The notes: generated by a model from the sequence alone, not told the origin. 64,000 bases of DNA from Jejuia pallidilutea (GCF_002973595.1 NZ_PVEO01000010.1:1-64000); one strand, 5' to 3'. Positions 36,609 through 44,954 are shown, counted from the first letter of the stretch. Numbers and translations are program-made.

Positions 36609-37428
36609 GCTTTCTGTTTCTGAAATAATCTCTAAAATAAAAGTACTGGAAACTTTTGAAGCCGTAGCAGCCGATTATTCATTCACAATAAAAATTGACG
36701 CATATGTACCTTATGCCTGTGCTGCAATACACAACGGCCATCAATTCAGAAAGGAATTATGGGATAACTGCATGCACACCGAGTATGAGCGTTGGTACGA
36801 AGAGGATCCTGAAACGAAAACCATGGTACAGTCGCATCCCATTGTTATTGCTGGGTGCGATTCTCGTTTTGAGTACGATTTAAATCGCGCACCAGAGGAT
36901 GCTGTGTTTGTAACCGCTTGGGGAAAGCAATTGTGGCATCAACCACTTTCTAAAGCTATGAAAGCCAAAAGCTTAGAAAAACATGCTAACTTTTACAAGG
37001 TAACACATGCATTAATTGAAACTCTTGAGCAAAAATTTGGATTTTGCACCGTTTACGATATGCACAGTTACAATTGGAAACGATGGGATAGAGAAGTGCC
37101 AACTTGGAATTTAGGTACAAGTAACGTAGATAATAAACGGTTTGGAAATGTTATTGAAGAATGGCGACAGGACTTGTCTGAAATTAAGTTTCCTTATGGC
37201 ATAAAATCTACTTCTAAAATTAATGATACGTTTCAAGGTAATGGATATTTCTTAAAATATATAACAAAGAATTTTAAAAATACCTTAGTTTTGGCAACCG
37301 AAATAGCAAAAGTGTATTGTGATGAATACGAGTATGTTATGTTTCCAGAGGTAATAAAAACCGTAGAACAAGAATTAAAGCTTCGTATTCCAAAACATGC
37401 ATTAAGCGTATACAACAGGTTTAAATGA
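36601..37428 (+). CDS. N-formylglutamate amidohydrolase-like protein
   Basis: A 275-aa member of the N-formylglutamate amidohydrolase family with likely metal and catalytic segments DSRFEYDLNR (87-96) and VYDMHSYNW (151-159). The family hydrolyses N-formyl or N-acyl acidic amino acids using zinc. No histidine-degradation genes (hut) are nearby, so classic N-formylglutamate hydrolysis is unlikely to be its only job. It overlaps the sulfurtransferase gene by 8 bp and is followed 7 bp later by the QEGLA peptidase gene. Confidence 0.85.
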   Translation: MHKLSVSEIISKIKVLETFEAVAADYSFTIKIDAYVPYACAAIHNGHQFRKELWDNCMHTEYERWYEEDPETKTMVQSHPIVIAGCDSRFEYDLNRAPEDAVFVTAWGKQLWHQPLSKAMKAKSLEKHANFYKVTHALIETLEQKFGFCTVYDMHSYNWKRWDREVPTWNLGTSNVDNKRFGNVIEEWRQDLSEIKFPYGIKSTSKINDTFQGNGYFLKYITKNFKNTLVLATEIAKVYCDEYEYVMFPEVIKTVEQELKLRIPKHALSVYNRFK

Positions 37429-37435
37429 TAATTTT

Positions 37436-38596
37436 ATGAAGATTGATGACAGTGTAACCACCAAAACACTTTTAGAAATAGATAAAAATATTGATGCGCT
37501 AGTAAAGCAAATAGAATTGTTGAGCTATGTTAATCCAACAAATATAGAAGAAGAGAAGGCACGTTTTTTTGCCTCTAAATACTTAACAGACCCTATTTTT
37601 AAATACCCCAATATTAATTTTGATAAGTTTAAACTTCACAGAAAGTTATTTACGCAACCTATAGAACGTATAGAGGACGAAGATGTTAGAAACCTCTACG
37701 AAGACGTTATTTATACCTATTCTGGGTTAATACAATGTATAGAGAACATTGGTAATGGTAAGGATTTTTACTTTAATAGTTTACACTGTTTTGGAACACC
37801 AACTGAAAATGACGTAGAAAACGCTAAGTTTATCTTGCATTTTGAAGATGAAAACAGAGAATTAGAGCAATTTCAACCTAAATACAGTGCCAAAGATTCT
37901 GAAATCTTTTTTAAGGAATTTTCCAAAAAGTACAATTTTGATTACCATATTGAGTATTCTGATAAGATTTCTGCCATTGCCATGGTTTTAAATAACGTTA
38001 AAACCTTAGTGCTAAATACCAACCACACCTATTCTGAAAACGAAATAGCAGTATTAACCAATCACGAAATAGGAGTACACATGGTAACTACCATGAATGG
38101 ATTGTTGCATCCGTTAAAAATATTTTCGCACGGGCTCCCAAATAACGAGGAAACCCAAGAAGGGCTTGCTGTGTTTTCAGAATATATGAGCAATAATTTA
38201 ACCGTTACACGGCTTAAAGAACTTGCATACCGTGTAATTGCTGTAGACAGTTTAGCTAAAGGGTATCCGTTTTCAAGAACTTTTAGGTTACTGCACAACC
38301 AATACGATTTGGATAGGGAAAGTGCTTTTTATATTACCATTAGGGCGCATCGTGGTGGTGGGTTTACCAAAGATTACTTATACCTTTCGGGTTTAAAAAA
38401 AGTATACGATTATTACCATTCTGGAAAAGATTTAAGCCTCCTCTTAACAGGAAAAGTATCTATAGAATACGCACAAGACATAAAGTCTTTAATAAAAAAA
38501 GGGTATGCAGTTCCTGCAAAACATATTACAGACTCTTACGCTGAGAATAAAAATGCCAACAAAAAGGTAGATTTTATCTTGCGGAGTTTAAAATAG
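37436..38596 (+). CDS. DUF1704 (QEGLA motif) metallopeptidase
   Basis: The 386-aa protein carries HEIGVH at residues 210-215 and the name-giving QEGLA at 241-245, whose Glu supplies a third zinc ligand. The family is annotated as flavohemoglobin-expression-modulating QEGLA protein, and its eukaryotic relatives are tubulin tyrosine carboxypeptidases (MATCAP), so peptidase activity is plausible. It is the last gene of the ATP-grasp cluster. A peptidase encoded next to a peptide-bond-forming ligase suggests formation and trimming of a peptide or peptide tag. Confidence 0.88.
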   Translation: MKIDDSVTTKTLLEIDKNIDALVKQIELLSYVNPTNIEEEKARFFASKYLTDPIFKYPNINFDKFKLHRKLFTQPIERIEDEDVRNLYEDVIYTYSGLIQCIENIGNGKDFYFNSLHCFGTPTENDVENAKFILHFEDENRELEQFQPKYSAKDSEIFFKEFSKKYNFDYHIEYSDKISAIAMVLNNVKTLVLNTNHTYSENEIAVLTNHEIGVHMVTTMNGLLHPLKIFSHGLPNNEETQEGLAVFSEYMSNNLTVTRLKELAYRVIAVDSLAKGYPFSRTFRLLHNQYDLDRESAFYITIRAHRGGGFTKDYLYLSGLKKVYDYYHSGKDLSLLLTGKVSIEYAQDIKSLIKKGYAVPAKHITDSYAENKNANKKVDFILRSLK

Positions 38597-38729
38597 GATT
38601 TTGCAAGATTTATATTATATTTATACTTGTAGTATATTGTAAATAAAATGATTATACTTTTTTTTTATACTTAAATTTATAATCTAAAAAAACATGTTTA
38701 TTCAGGTTTATTTTTAGTTTTATATACAA

Positions 38730-38740
38730 GTTGGCAACAA
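38730..38740. repeat. Left boundary motif of the higBA cassette
   Basis: GTTGGCAACAA lies about 70 bp before the degraded toxin gene. Its core GTTGGCAAC is the exact reverse complement of GTTGCCAAC at 39476-39484, just after higA, so the toxin-antitoxin locus is framed by a 9-bp inverted repeat. Confidence 0.5.
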
Positions 38741-38809
38741 GCTCAAAAAAGAAAAAATGTTACCAATTTGGTAATATTTTTTGTTGTATTTGCGACAATT
38801 AACTATAAT

Positions 38810-39103
38810 GTGAGGGCAATAGCGAAATGAACTTTAAGAGATTTTTGGGAAAAACACGCTGATTGTGAAGAGTAACTAAAATCTTGGTTTTGAGAAACTG
38901 AAAAATCCGAATGGAAAAATATTAATGAATTAAAAAATGATTCTCCAAGTGCAAGTATTCTAACGGACAATAGAATTGTTTACAATATTAAAAGAAATAA
39001 CTACAGATTAATTGTAAAATTCAACTTTGAACATCAAATATGCTGGATAAGATTCATCGGAACTCACGCAGAATACGACAAAATAGACGCAAATAATATC
39101 TGA
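38810..39103 (+). pseudogene. higB: HigB-type toxin gene with three in-frame stop codons
   Basis: From GTG at 38810 one frame runs 97 codons to TGA at 39101 without any frameshift and reads as HigB: TLRDFWEKHADCEE, LKSWF, ETEKSEWKNINELKND, DNRIVYNIKRNNYRLIVKF and RFIGTHAEYDKID. It is broken by TGA at 38828, TAA at 38873 and TGA at 38891. At the first and third sites the family usually has Arg, and at the second Gln is plausible, so each stop could be a single C-to-T change (CGA or CAA). HigB is a ribosome-dependent mRNA endonuclease. This copy should be inactive; the antitoxin gene two bases downstream is intact. Confidence 0.85.
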
Positions 39104-39105
39104 TC

Positions 39106-39462
39106 ATGAAAATAACACCAATAAGAAACGAAAAAGACTATCAAAACGCCATAAACAGACTTGAAGAGATTTTTGATGCAAAAAAAGGAACTGAAGAAGG
39201 CGACGAATTGGAAATCCTTTCAATCTTAATTGATAGATATGAAAATGAGAATTTTCCAATTGAAATGCCAGACCCAATTGAGGCAATCAAATTCAGAATG
39301 GAACAAATGGGAATGAAACAAAAAGATTTAGCCGAAGTTGTCGGATTTAAAAGCAGAGTAAGCGAAATTTTGAGTAAAAAACGTAAACTGACTTTAGGTA
39401 TGATAAGAAAATTGAATTCAACTCTTCACATTCCGACTGAAGTTTTGATTCAAGATTATTAA
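39106..39462 (+). CDS. higA: HigA-type antitoxin, XRE/HTH family
   Basis: The 118-aa protein has the HigA N-terminal region (PIRNEKDYQNAINRLEEIFDA, GTEEGDELEIL) and a C-terminal helix-turn-helix (MKQKDLAEVVGFKSRVSEIL) with the family ending IPTEVLIQDY. It would neutralise HigB and repress its own operon. The toxin gene directly upstream is destroyed by three stops, so this is an orphan antitoxin here; it may survive as a regulator or protect against a related toxin. Lack of codon damage indicates it is intact. Confidence 0.9.
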   Translation: MKITPIRNEKDYQNAINRLEEIFDAKKGTEEGDELEILSILIDRYENENFPIEMPDPIEAIKFRMEQMGMKQKDLAEVVGFKSRVSEILSKKRKLTLGMIRKLNSTLHIPTEVLIQDY

Positions 39463-39640
39463 TAAATAAAAGCCAGTTGCCAACAATTTATAACTACAAT
39501 TACGGAGGATTCGACTACGTCCGATACACTCGGAATTGTTAAGGCTGCTGTATAATCCGAAAATAATCGTTAATTTAATTCGTAACTGATCGTCATGTGA
39601 GACCGTTTTACCCAACATTGCCCCGTCCTAAATAAAGGTT
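39461..39640. repeat. attC-like cassette boundary region after higA
   Basis: It opens with AATAAATAAAAGCCAGTTGC overlapping the higA stop and then CAACAA, a 26-bp block found again, with one mismatch, at the end of the metallopeptidase gene at 53651-53676 (minus). A hairpin (ACAATTaCGgAG with CTCGGAATTGT, around a second stem CGAC/GTCCG) follows. The region closes with TTACCCAACATT at 39608-39619 and GCCCCGTCCTAAATAAA, which also recur near 55004-55023 and 55700-55711. It behaves like a cassette-recombination or mobile-repeat boundary. Confidence 0.6.
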
Positions 39641-39831
39641 ACATAATTTTAAACAATGATGTACAAAAATGAGAAACTAAGTAGACGATATTGTACTTTT
39701 TTTAAATGGAAAATTTACAACAACTAACTTGAGCATATGTATGGACAGTCGTTTTTATTAAAGTAATTAACAAGTTAAGAATATAAACGAAACCACTGTA
39801 AAAACATGATGCTTACTTAAAAAAGCAGCAT
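39641..39831. other. A+T-rich spacer before the SRPBCC gene
   Basis: About 190 bp that, with the boundary repeat, makes a gap of 369 bp. No ORF, hairpin or clear promoter consensus is seen. Confidence 0.5.
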
Positions 39832-40326
39832 ATGAAAAATTGGGACACTTTCACGAAAAGAATTTTGATAAATAAGCCAATAGAAGAGGTTTATCGCTGT
39901 TGGTCTACCAAATCGAAAATTGAAACTTGGTTTCTTGAAAAAGCTGATTTTACATCAAATAATGGCCAAAGGGAACCAGATGAGTTGGTACAAAAAGGCG
40001 ACAAGTTCTATTGGAAATGGAACAACTGGGATATTACTGAAAAAGGTGAAATTTTAGAAGCCAATGGTAAAGATTCCATATCGTTTACTTTTGGTTCTGG
40101 CGGTAATGTACATATACGTTTAAAACCAATGAGTTCCAATACAGAAATTACGCTTGTTCAAAATGAGATACCAACGGACGAGAATAGCAAAATGGATATT
40201 TATGTGGGCTGTATAACGGGTTGGACGTTTTGGCTAACCAATTTAAAAGCTTATTTGGAATACGGTATTACGCTTCATTCCAAAGGCCTTAAACAAGAGG
40301 ATACTACAGATTTGGTAAATAGTTGA
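39832..40326 (+). CDS. SRPBCC (AHSA1/START-like) domain protein
   Basis: A 164-aa protein with the Bet v 1-like fold signature of AHSA1-type proteins: the opening ITKRILINKPIEEVYRCWST pattern (here FTKRILINKP), KIETWFLEKADF, GDKFYWKW and a final helix GWTFWLTNLKAYLEYG. The family binds hydrophobic ligands or acts as a co-chaperone; no specific function can be given. It is followed by a lipoprotein gene starting 3 bp after its stop. Confidence 0.85.
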   Translation: MKNWDTFTKRILINKPIEEVYRCWSTKSKIETWFLEKADFTSNNGQREPDELVQKGDKFYWKWNNWDITEKGEILEANGKDSISFTFGSGGNVHIRLKPMSSNTEITLVQNEIPTDENSKMDIYVGCITGWTFWLTNLKAYLEYGITLHSKGLKQEDTTDLVNS

Positions 40327-40328
40327 TT

Positions 40329-40808
40329 ATGAAAAAAATTAAGTATTACATAATAATCTGCCTTCTTATTGTAAGTTGTAAGAAAACAAACAAAGCTGCA
40401 CAAGCTGAAAATAGCAATTTGGAATTGGAAACTTTTATTGCCAACTATTATTCCGTAATGTCTCAAAGAGATTGGGTTGCTTACAAATCTTTTTTTACCG
40501 ATAAAGCAATACTAACAACTATATGGCAAGAGGCGAATGATTTAGCACCAAAACTGCATACAAACTCCATAACAGAATTTTTAGCCCAAACAGAAAACGG
40601 ACCAGACAGTCAGCCTATTTTTGAAGAAAGACCAATTAAAATAAACATAATCAAAGAAAAGAACCTAGCTAGTGCTTGGGTGTATTACGAGGCTGAGTTT
40701 GGAACGGAAGATAATTTAATACAATGGAAAGGTTATGATGTATTTAGTCTTTTAAAATTTAAAGACAAATGGCATATAATATCAATAACTTATATATCTG
40801 ATAATTAA
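40329..40808 (+). CDS. NTF2/DUF4440-like lipoprotein
   Basis: From ATG at 40329 (an in-frame TTG lies two codons earlier) the protein has about 159 aa with a lipobox (LLIVSC) and a cystatin-like NTF2 fold: FIANYYSVMSQRDWVAYKSFFTDKAILTTIW followed by strands ending KDKWHIISITYI. It resembles DUF4440/SnoaL-like proteins, which may be enzymes or ligand binders. It is probably co-transcribed with the SRPBCC gene. Confidence 0.8.
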   Translation: MKKIKYYIIICLLIVSCKKTNKAAQAENSNLELETFIANYYSVMSQRDWVAYKSFFTDKAILTTIWQEANDLAPKLHTNSITEFLAQTENGPDSQPIFEERPIKINIIKEKNLASAWVYYEAEFGTEDNLIQWKGYDVFSLLKFKDKWHIISITYISDN

Positions 40809-40927
40809 TAAAAACAACCCTGATATACTAGTATAGTTTATTAGAAATTTGAAGCTATTTTACTAAATTTAAGATTATAGCGTATTAGGGCTTGCATACC
40901 ATTTCCTTATAAAACCATTACGAACAG

Positions 40928-41797
40928 TTAAAACTTGTCTTTTTCTCTAATAATAAATGCTTTTAGTGTAGTTGGTTGTTTGCCGGTAAGTTTGTAAAAA
41001 TTATTTGAAATTTTTGGTGCTTTTTGTAGCCTTGGTAAAAAGTGCAGTAATGTCATTACAATAGCAAACCCACGTTCAACACCATTTTTTCTTTTTTTTA
41101 AATAAAAACATATTGGGTTAACGCTTTTATAATTGTATGTTCTATTTGTAATCTCACTTATTATTTCACATACCTGAGTAAAGTTTTTGTTTTCTGTTCC
41201 AGTTATTTCGTAGGCCTTATTTTGGTAATTTTCGAAAGACTGAATTAATACAGCAGTCACCGCTCCAATATTTTTTAAATCTATCCAGTTAAATTTTGCC
41301 TGCCCCGAAGGAAGTATAATAGTTTGGTTTTTTTGTAGTTCGGGGAGTAATACGGTTGTTAAGTTTTGCATAAAGTAGCTGGGTCGAATAAATATGTATT
41401 TAAAACCAATAGACTTTATTAATTGCTCTATTTTATGGTGTGGAATAACGTTGCTCTTTTCTGCTCCTTGAACCGAAAGGAACACCACTTTTTCAATGCC
41501 GTTAGTTTTAGCCGACTTTAATAGCGGTTGAAAATAGGTGTGTACTGCAGAAATATGAGGAGGTCTAAGCAAAAACAGTACGTTAATATCTTTAAATGCT
41601 GTAGAAAAGGAATTTTGGTCTTCAAAATCAAAAAATCTGTAAGATACACGCGAAAGGTTAACAAATTTTGCTTTTGATTTTTCTAGGTTTCTTACAGCAA
41701 CAATTATTTCAGATGTGTTGTCATTTAACTCGTAAAGCTTATGTACTACTTCTGTCCCTACGTTTCCTGTGGCGCCCGTTACTAGTATTCGCTTCAT
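40928..41797 (-). CDS. NmrA-like atypical SDR protein
   Basis: The 289-aa protein starts with the NAD(P)-binding TGATGNVGTEVV and continues in the NmrA/atypical short-chain dehydrogenase pattern (VVFLSVQGAEKSN, FIRPSYFMQNL). Such proteins are NADP-dependent reductases or redox sensors with no Tyr-Lys catalytic pair required. Function is not specified by context; it is a lone leftward gene between two other transcription units. Confidence 0.87.
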   Translation of the reverse strand: MKRILVTGATGNVGTEVVHKLYELNDNTSEIIVAVRNLEKSKAKFVNLSRVSYRFFDFEDQNSFSTAFKDINVLFLLRPPHISAVHTYFQPLLKSAKTNGIEKVVFLSVQGAEKSNVIPHHKIEQLIKSIGFKYIFIRPSYFMQNLTTVLLPELQKNQTIILPSGQAKFNWIDLKNIGAVTAVLIQSFENYQNKAYEITGTENKNFTQVCEIISEITNRTYNYKSVNPICFYLKKRKNGVERGFAIVMTLLHFLPRLQKAPKISNNFYKLTGKQPTTLKAFIIREKDKF

Positions 41798-41900
41798 TTT
41801 CTAATACAATCAAATTCTAACATTACAAGTTAATTAGCGTACTTAAAAATACCCTAAAATTTTTAAAGAATTAATACTGTTTTGCTATTATTTAAATAAA

Positions 41901-41930
41901 AAAACCATCTCGTTTTCACAAGATGGTTTT
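41901..41930 (-). terminator. Terminator of the yceI-like gene
   Basis: AAAACCATCT and AGATGGTTTT form a 10-bp stem 30 bp after the yceI stop codon, followed on the minus strand by a T-run. Confidence 0.85.
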
Positions 41931-41961
41931 TAGCATTTGTTTGAGTTAGTCACTCCTCGTT

Positions 41962-42618
41962 TTAAGCCTTTTTAGCGGTTACATTAACCCTTAGCTCTAT
42001 TTCATCATTTATAAATTTATCACCTAAATCTCCAAAGATAGATTTAGACTTATATTTAATGTCCCATTTTGTTCTATCTATAGTAAACGCTTCACTAGTC
42101 AACATCATTGTGTCACCATCCATAGTTACATTTACAGGAAATGTTACGTTTTGCTTAATTCCTTTTATCGCTAAGTTTCCAGAAAGCATGGTTTTGCCTT
42201 CAACTTCGCTAATTCCAGTTACTTCAAAAGCAGCATTGGCATGGTTTTCAACATCAAAAAAATCAGGACTTTTTAAATGTCCTAAAAGTTTTCCGTTGCC
42301 TTCATCTTCAGCAGGAATGTCTAGTACCTGGATAGAGCCCATATCCACTAAAAAAGAACCACTTTCAATAGCATCTCCGTTAACGTTAATAACACCAGAT
42401 TCTAGTTTAATGTCACCGTTGTGAGTACCTGTTGGCTTAAAGCCTTTCCATTCAATAATAGATGCATTTGCATCGGCAATATATTTTACTGCAGTTGCTT
42501 GTGCTTCAGCAGCAGCCTCGGCGTTAGAGGTTTCAGCTTCTTTGGCTTTGTCCTTACAACCTACAAGAGCAATTGCAAGAACGCCGGTAAATAATATAGT
42601 TTTTAAATTTAATTTCAT
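41962..42618 (-). CDS. YceI family lipoprotein
   Basis: A 218-aa lipoprotein (lipobox ALVGC, Cys21) with an Ala/Glu-rich linker and a YceI lipocalin-like domain: ADANASIIEWKGFKPTGTHNG, GSFLVDMGSIQVLD, LLGHLKSPDFFDVENHANAAFEVT and WDIKYKSKSIFGDLGDKFINDEIEL. The fold binds isoprenoid-like lipids such as polyprenols or quinones in other bacteria. It has its own terminator and appears monocistronic. Confidence 0.93.
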   Translation of the reverse strand: MKLNLKTILFTGVLAIALVGCKDKAKEAETSNAEAAAEAQATAVKYIADANASIIEWKGFKPTGTHNGDIKLESGVINVNGDAIESGSFLVDMGSIQVLDIPAEDEGNGKLLGHLKSPDFFDVENHANAAFEVTGISEVEGKTMLSGNLAIKGIKQNVTFPVNVTMDGDTMMLTSEAFTIDRTKWDIKYKSKSIFGDLGDKFINDEIELRVNVTAKKA

Positions 42619-42787
42619 TGTTATTAATTTTTAGTGTTATGGCATCAAAAGTACGTAATTTGTTTCATAGAATAAATAAAAAGTTAAACAAAAATTTTGT
42701 TAAAATTTTTAATGACAATATGGCATTTTAATAATAATGGCAGTACTTTTGCCAACCGAAATGTACAAGTATTAACGCAATACAAAA

Positions 42788-43354
42788 ATGAGCAAGAAAA
42801 ATAAAGATAAAGAGATAAAGGAAGAACAAAACAACAGTTTAGAGAATGAAACTGTGGCAGTTGAGGAACAGCAAGAGCAAGAGGAGAAAAAAAATGAGTT
42901 ATCTGCTGAAGAAAAGCTTAAAGAAGAACTTCAAAACGAAAAAGATAAGTTTTTACGCTTATTTGCTGAGTTTGAAAACTACAAGAAGCGCACTTCTAGA
43001 GAACGTATAGAATTGTTTAAAACCGCAGCAAAAGAGCTAATGCTAGAGCTATTGCCTGTTCTTGACGATTTTGAGCGTGCACTTTTACATATAGAAGAGG
43101 ATAAAGAAGCCGAAGAATTGCGCAAAGGTGTACTTTTAATCTACCAGAAGTTAGTATCTACCTTAGAGAAAAAAGGACTTACGGTTGTTAAAGTATCTAA
43201 AGGCGACACATTTGATGCTGAGGTACACACCGCAATTACACAAATTCCTGCACCAAGTGATGATTTAAAAGGTAAAGTTGTTGATGTTGTGGAGAAAGGC
43301 TATAAATTGGGAGACACCATTATTCGTTTTCCTAAAGTGGTTGTGGGGCAATAA
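42788..43354 (+). CDS. grpE: Nucleotide exchange factor GrpE
   Basis: The 188-aa protein has a long charged N-terminal coiled coil (Glu/Lys-rich to about residue 60), the GrpE core with LRLFAEFENYKKRTSRER, and the C-terminal beta domain (AITQIPAPSDDLKGKVVDVVEKGYKL). It releases ADP from DnaK. It lies 51 bp upstream of dnaJ on the same strand; dnaK is not in the window. Confidence 0.96.
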   Translation: MSKKNKDKEIKEEQNNSLENETVAVEEQQEQEEKKNELSAEEKLKEELQNEKDKFLRLFAEFENYKKRTSRERIELFKTAAKELMLELLPVLDDFERALLHIEEDKEAEELRKGVLLIYQKLVSTLEKKGLTVVKVSKGDTFDAEVHTAITQIPAPSDDLKGKVVDVVEKGYKLGDTIIRFPKVVVGQ

Positions 43355-43405
43355 AAATATAAATTTAAAAATCCGTTATTTTAAAAAAGGATTTATAATA
43401 GGAAT

Positions 43406-44521
43406 ATGGCAAAGAGAGATTATTACGAAGTTTTAGGAATTAATAAAGGGGCAAATGCCAGTGAAATAAAAAAAGCCTACAGAAAAAAGGCCATAGAATT
43501 TCACCCAGATAAGAATCCAGACAATAAGGAGGCAGAGGCGAAATTTAAGGAAGCAGCCGAAGCATACGAAGTATTAAGTGATCCCGATAAAAAAGCGCGA
43601 TACGACCAGTTTGGTCACCAAGCCTTTGAAGGTGGCGGTGGCTTTGGCGGTGGCGGCATGAATATGGACGATATCTTCAGTCAATTTGGAGATATTTTTG
43701 GTGGCGGTTTTGGTGGCGGCTTCTCTGGCTTTGGTGGCGGAGGCGGACAGCGCCGTGTTAAAGGGAGCAACCTTCGTATTCGTGTTAAATTAACCTTAGA
43801 AGAAGTTGCCAATGGTGTAGAAAAGAAAATTAAGGTAAAGCGCAAAATACAAGCTCCAGGAACCACTTATAAAACCTGTTCCACTTGCCATGGCACTGGG
43901 CAAGTAACACGTATTACAAATACAATTTTAGGTAGAATGCAAACCTCGGCACCATGTAATGCATGTGGAGGTGCAGGACAAACTATTGATAAAAAGCCCG
44001 CCGATGCCGATGCACAGGGCTTAAAAGTAGCAGAGGAAACCGTATCTATTAAAATACCTGCTGGTGTTGTAGATGGTATGCAGCTAAAAGTATCTGGAAA
44101 AGGTAATGAAGCCCCAGGAAACGGTATTTCTGGCGATTTATTAGTGGCCATCGAGGAAATAGATCATGAGCGTTTACAGCGCGAAGGCGATAATTTGCAC
44201 TACGATTTGTACGTGAGTTTCCCCGAAGCGGTTTTAGGAACTTCTAAGGAAATTGATACCGTTACCGGAAAAGTACGTATTAAAGTAGAAGCTGGCGTAC
44301 AATCTGGTAAAATTTTACGCTTACGCGGAAAGGGAATTCCAAGTTTAAACGGTTATGGTAAAGGCGATTTATTGGTACACGTTAACGTTTGGACACCCAA
44401 AACTTTAAATAAACAACAAAAAGAGTTTTTTGAGGATATGTTGGAAGATGACCATTTCTCACCAAAACCGGAAAGTTCAGATAAATCGTTTTTCGAGAAA
44501 GTTAAAGATATGTTTTCTTAG
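43406..44521 (+). CDS. dnaJ: Chaperone DnaJ with a reduced zinc finger
   Basis: The 371-aa protein has a J domain with HPD at 33-35, a Gly/Phe-rich region (about 75-116), a zinc-binding region, and two C-terminal substrate-binding domains. Only two CxxCxGxG repeats are present (Cys159/162 and Cys185/188), where canonical DnaJ has four, so only one zinc site can form. The reading frame is otherwise continuous and of normal type, so the loss looks natural rather than an error. It works with GrpE, encoded just upstream. Confidence 0.96.
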   Translation: MAKRDYYEVLGINKGANASEIKKAYRKKAIEFHPDKNPDNKEAEAKFKEAAEAYEVLSDPDKKARYDQFGHQAFEGGGGFGGGGMNMDDIFSQFGDIFGGGFGGGFSGFGGGGGQRRVKGSNLRIRVKLTLEEVANGVEKKIKVKRKIQAPGTTYKTCSTCHGTGQVTRITNTILGRMQTSAPCNACGGAGQTIDKKPADADAQGLKVAEETVSIKIPAGVVDGMQLKVSGKGNEAPGNGISGDLLVAIEEIDHERLQREGDNLHYDLYVSFPEAVLGTSKEIDTVTGKVRIKVEAGVQSGKILRLRGKGIPSLNGYGKGDLLVHVNVWTPKTLNKQQKEFFEDMLEDDHFSPKPESSDKSFFEKVKDMFS

Positions 44522-44757
44522 TGAAACTCAAATTTATACAGCTTTTATAAAAACAGAACTTGTAAATTGAGCTCATTAAGGTATAAAGTAACTTCTAAAA
44601 TTAATTTTATTCAGCTTATTTATTCAATATTTTCATAATATTTAATTTAAGATTGAAAATAATGTAACATATTAAGAATTTCTGTTACAAAACAAAATTT
44701 CTTAATGTTACTGTCAACTTATTCTAATAGTTTTGCTATTAGTTAAGAAAAAAAAAC
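44522..44757. other. Intergenic region after dnaJ with an inverted repeat
   Basis: A+T-rich. It holds GTAACATATTAAGAA (44664-44678) and TTCTTAATGTTAC (44699-44711), complementary apart from a two-base bulge, separated by 20 bp. No gene is seen. Confidence 0.5.
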
Positions 44758-44765
44758 TATCTTTG
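44731..44765 (+). promoter_or_regulatory. Strong promoter of a candidate small RNA
   Basis: TTTTG at 44731-44735 and TATCTTTG at 44758-44765 match both Bacteroidota promoter elements, with a spacer of 22 bp. The next annotated gene starts about 300 bp away, beyond a terminator. Confidence 0.6.
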
Positions 44766-44770
44766 ATTAT

Positions 44771-44858
44771 CGCTAATGAACATTAGTGATAATTTTTCTT
44801 TTTCATAGCAATTTTTTTCCCATCCTTAATTAACATTGAGGGTGGGTTTTGTTTTTTT
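44771..44858 (+). ncRNA. Candidate small non-coding RNA
   Basis: Directly after a consensus promoter lie a hairpin (ATTATCGCTAATG at 44766-44778 with CATTAGTGATAAT at 44781-44793) and then a terminator hairpin (CCCATCC with GGGTGGG, 44819-44846) followed by a T-rich tail. No ORF of note lies between. A transcript of about 85-90 nt is predicted. The start is estimated from the -7 box; the first hairpin could instead be an operator. Confidence 0.45.
44819..44858 (+). terminator. Rho-independent terminator
   Basis: The stem CCCATCC/GGGTGGG (one G-T pair) is followed by TTTTGTTTTTTT. It closes the candidate small RNA. Confidence 0.75.
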
Positions 44859-44867
44859 AGTAAGATT

Positions 44868-44954
44868 CTATATTTTAAATTGCAAAGTAACACCTAAAAT
44901 ATAGTTTATTGAACTCATCTCGCCATACTGTGGTATTACATTTTTAGCCGCTTC
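44868..44954 (-). pseudogene. Possible C-terminal remnant of an outer-membrane barrel protein
   Basis: On the minus strand 28 codons between two stops read as a barrel-like C-terminus (PQYGEMSSINYILGVTLQFKI). There is no start codon or upstream domain in frame. It may be the eroded end of a deleted gene; the short length makes chance possible. Confidence 0.3.

Noticed and set aside
38810-39103. Stop-codon readthrough or recoding as the explanation for the higB stops
   Set aside because: Three separate stops of two kinds, with no SECIS-like or frameshift signal, are better explained by decay; kept only as a remote option.
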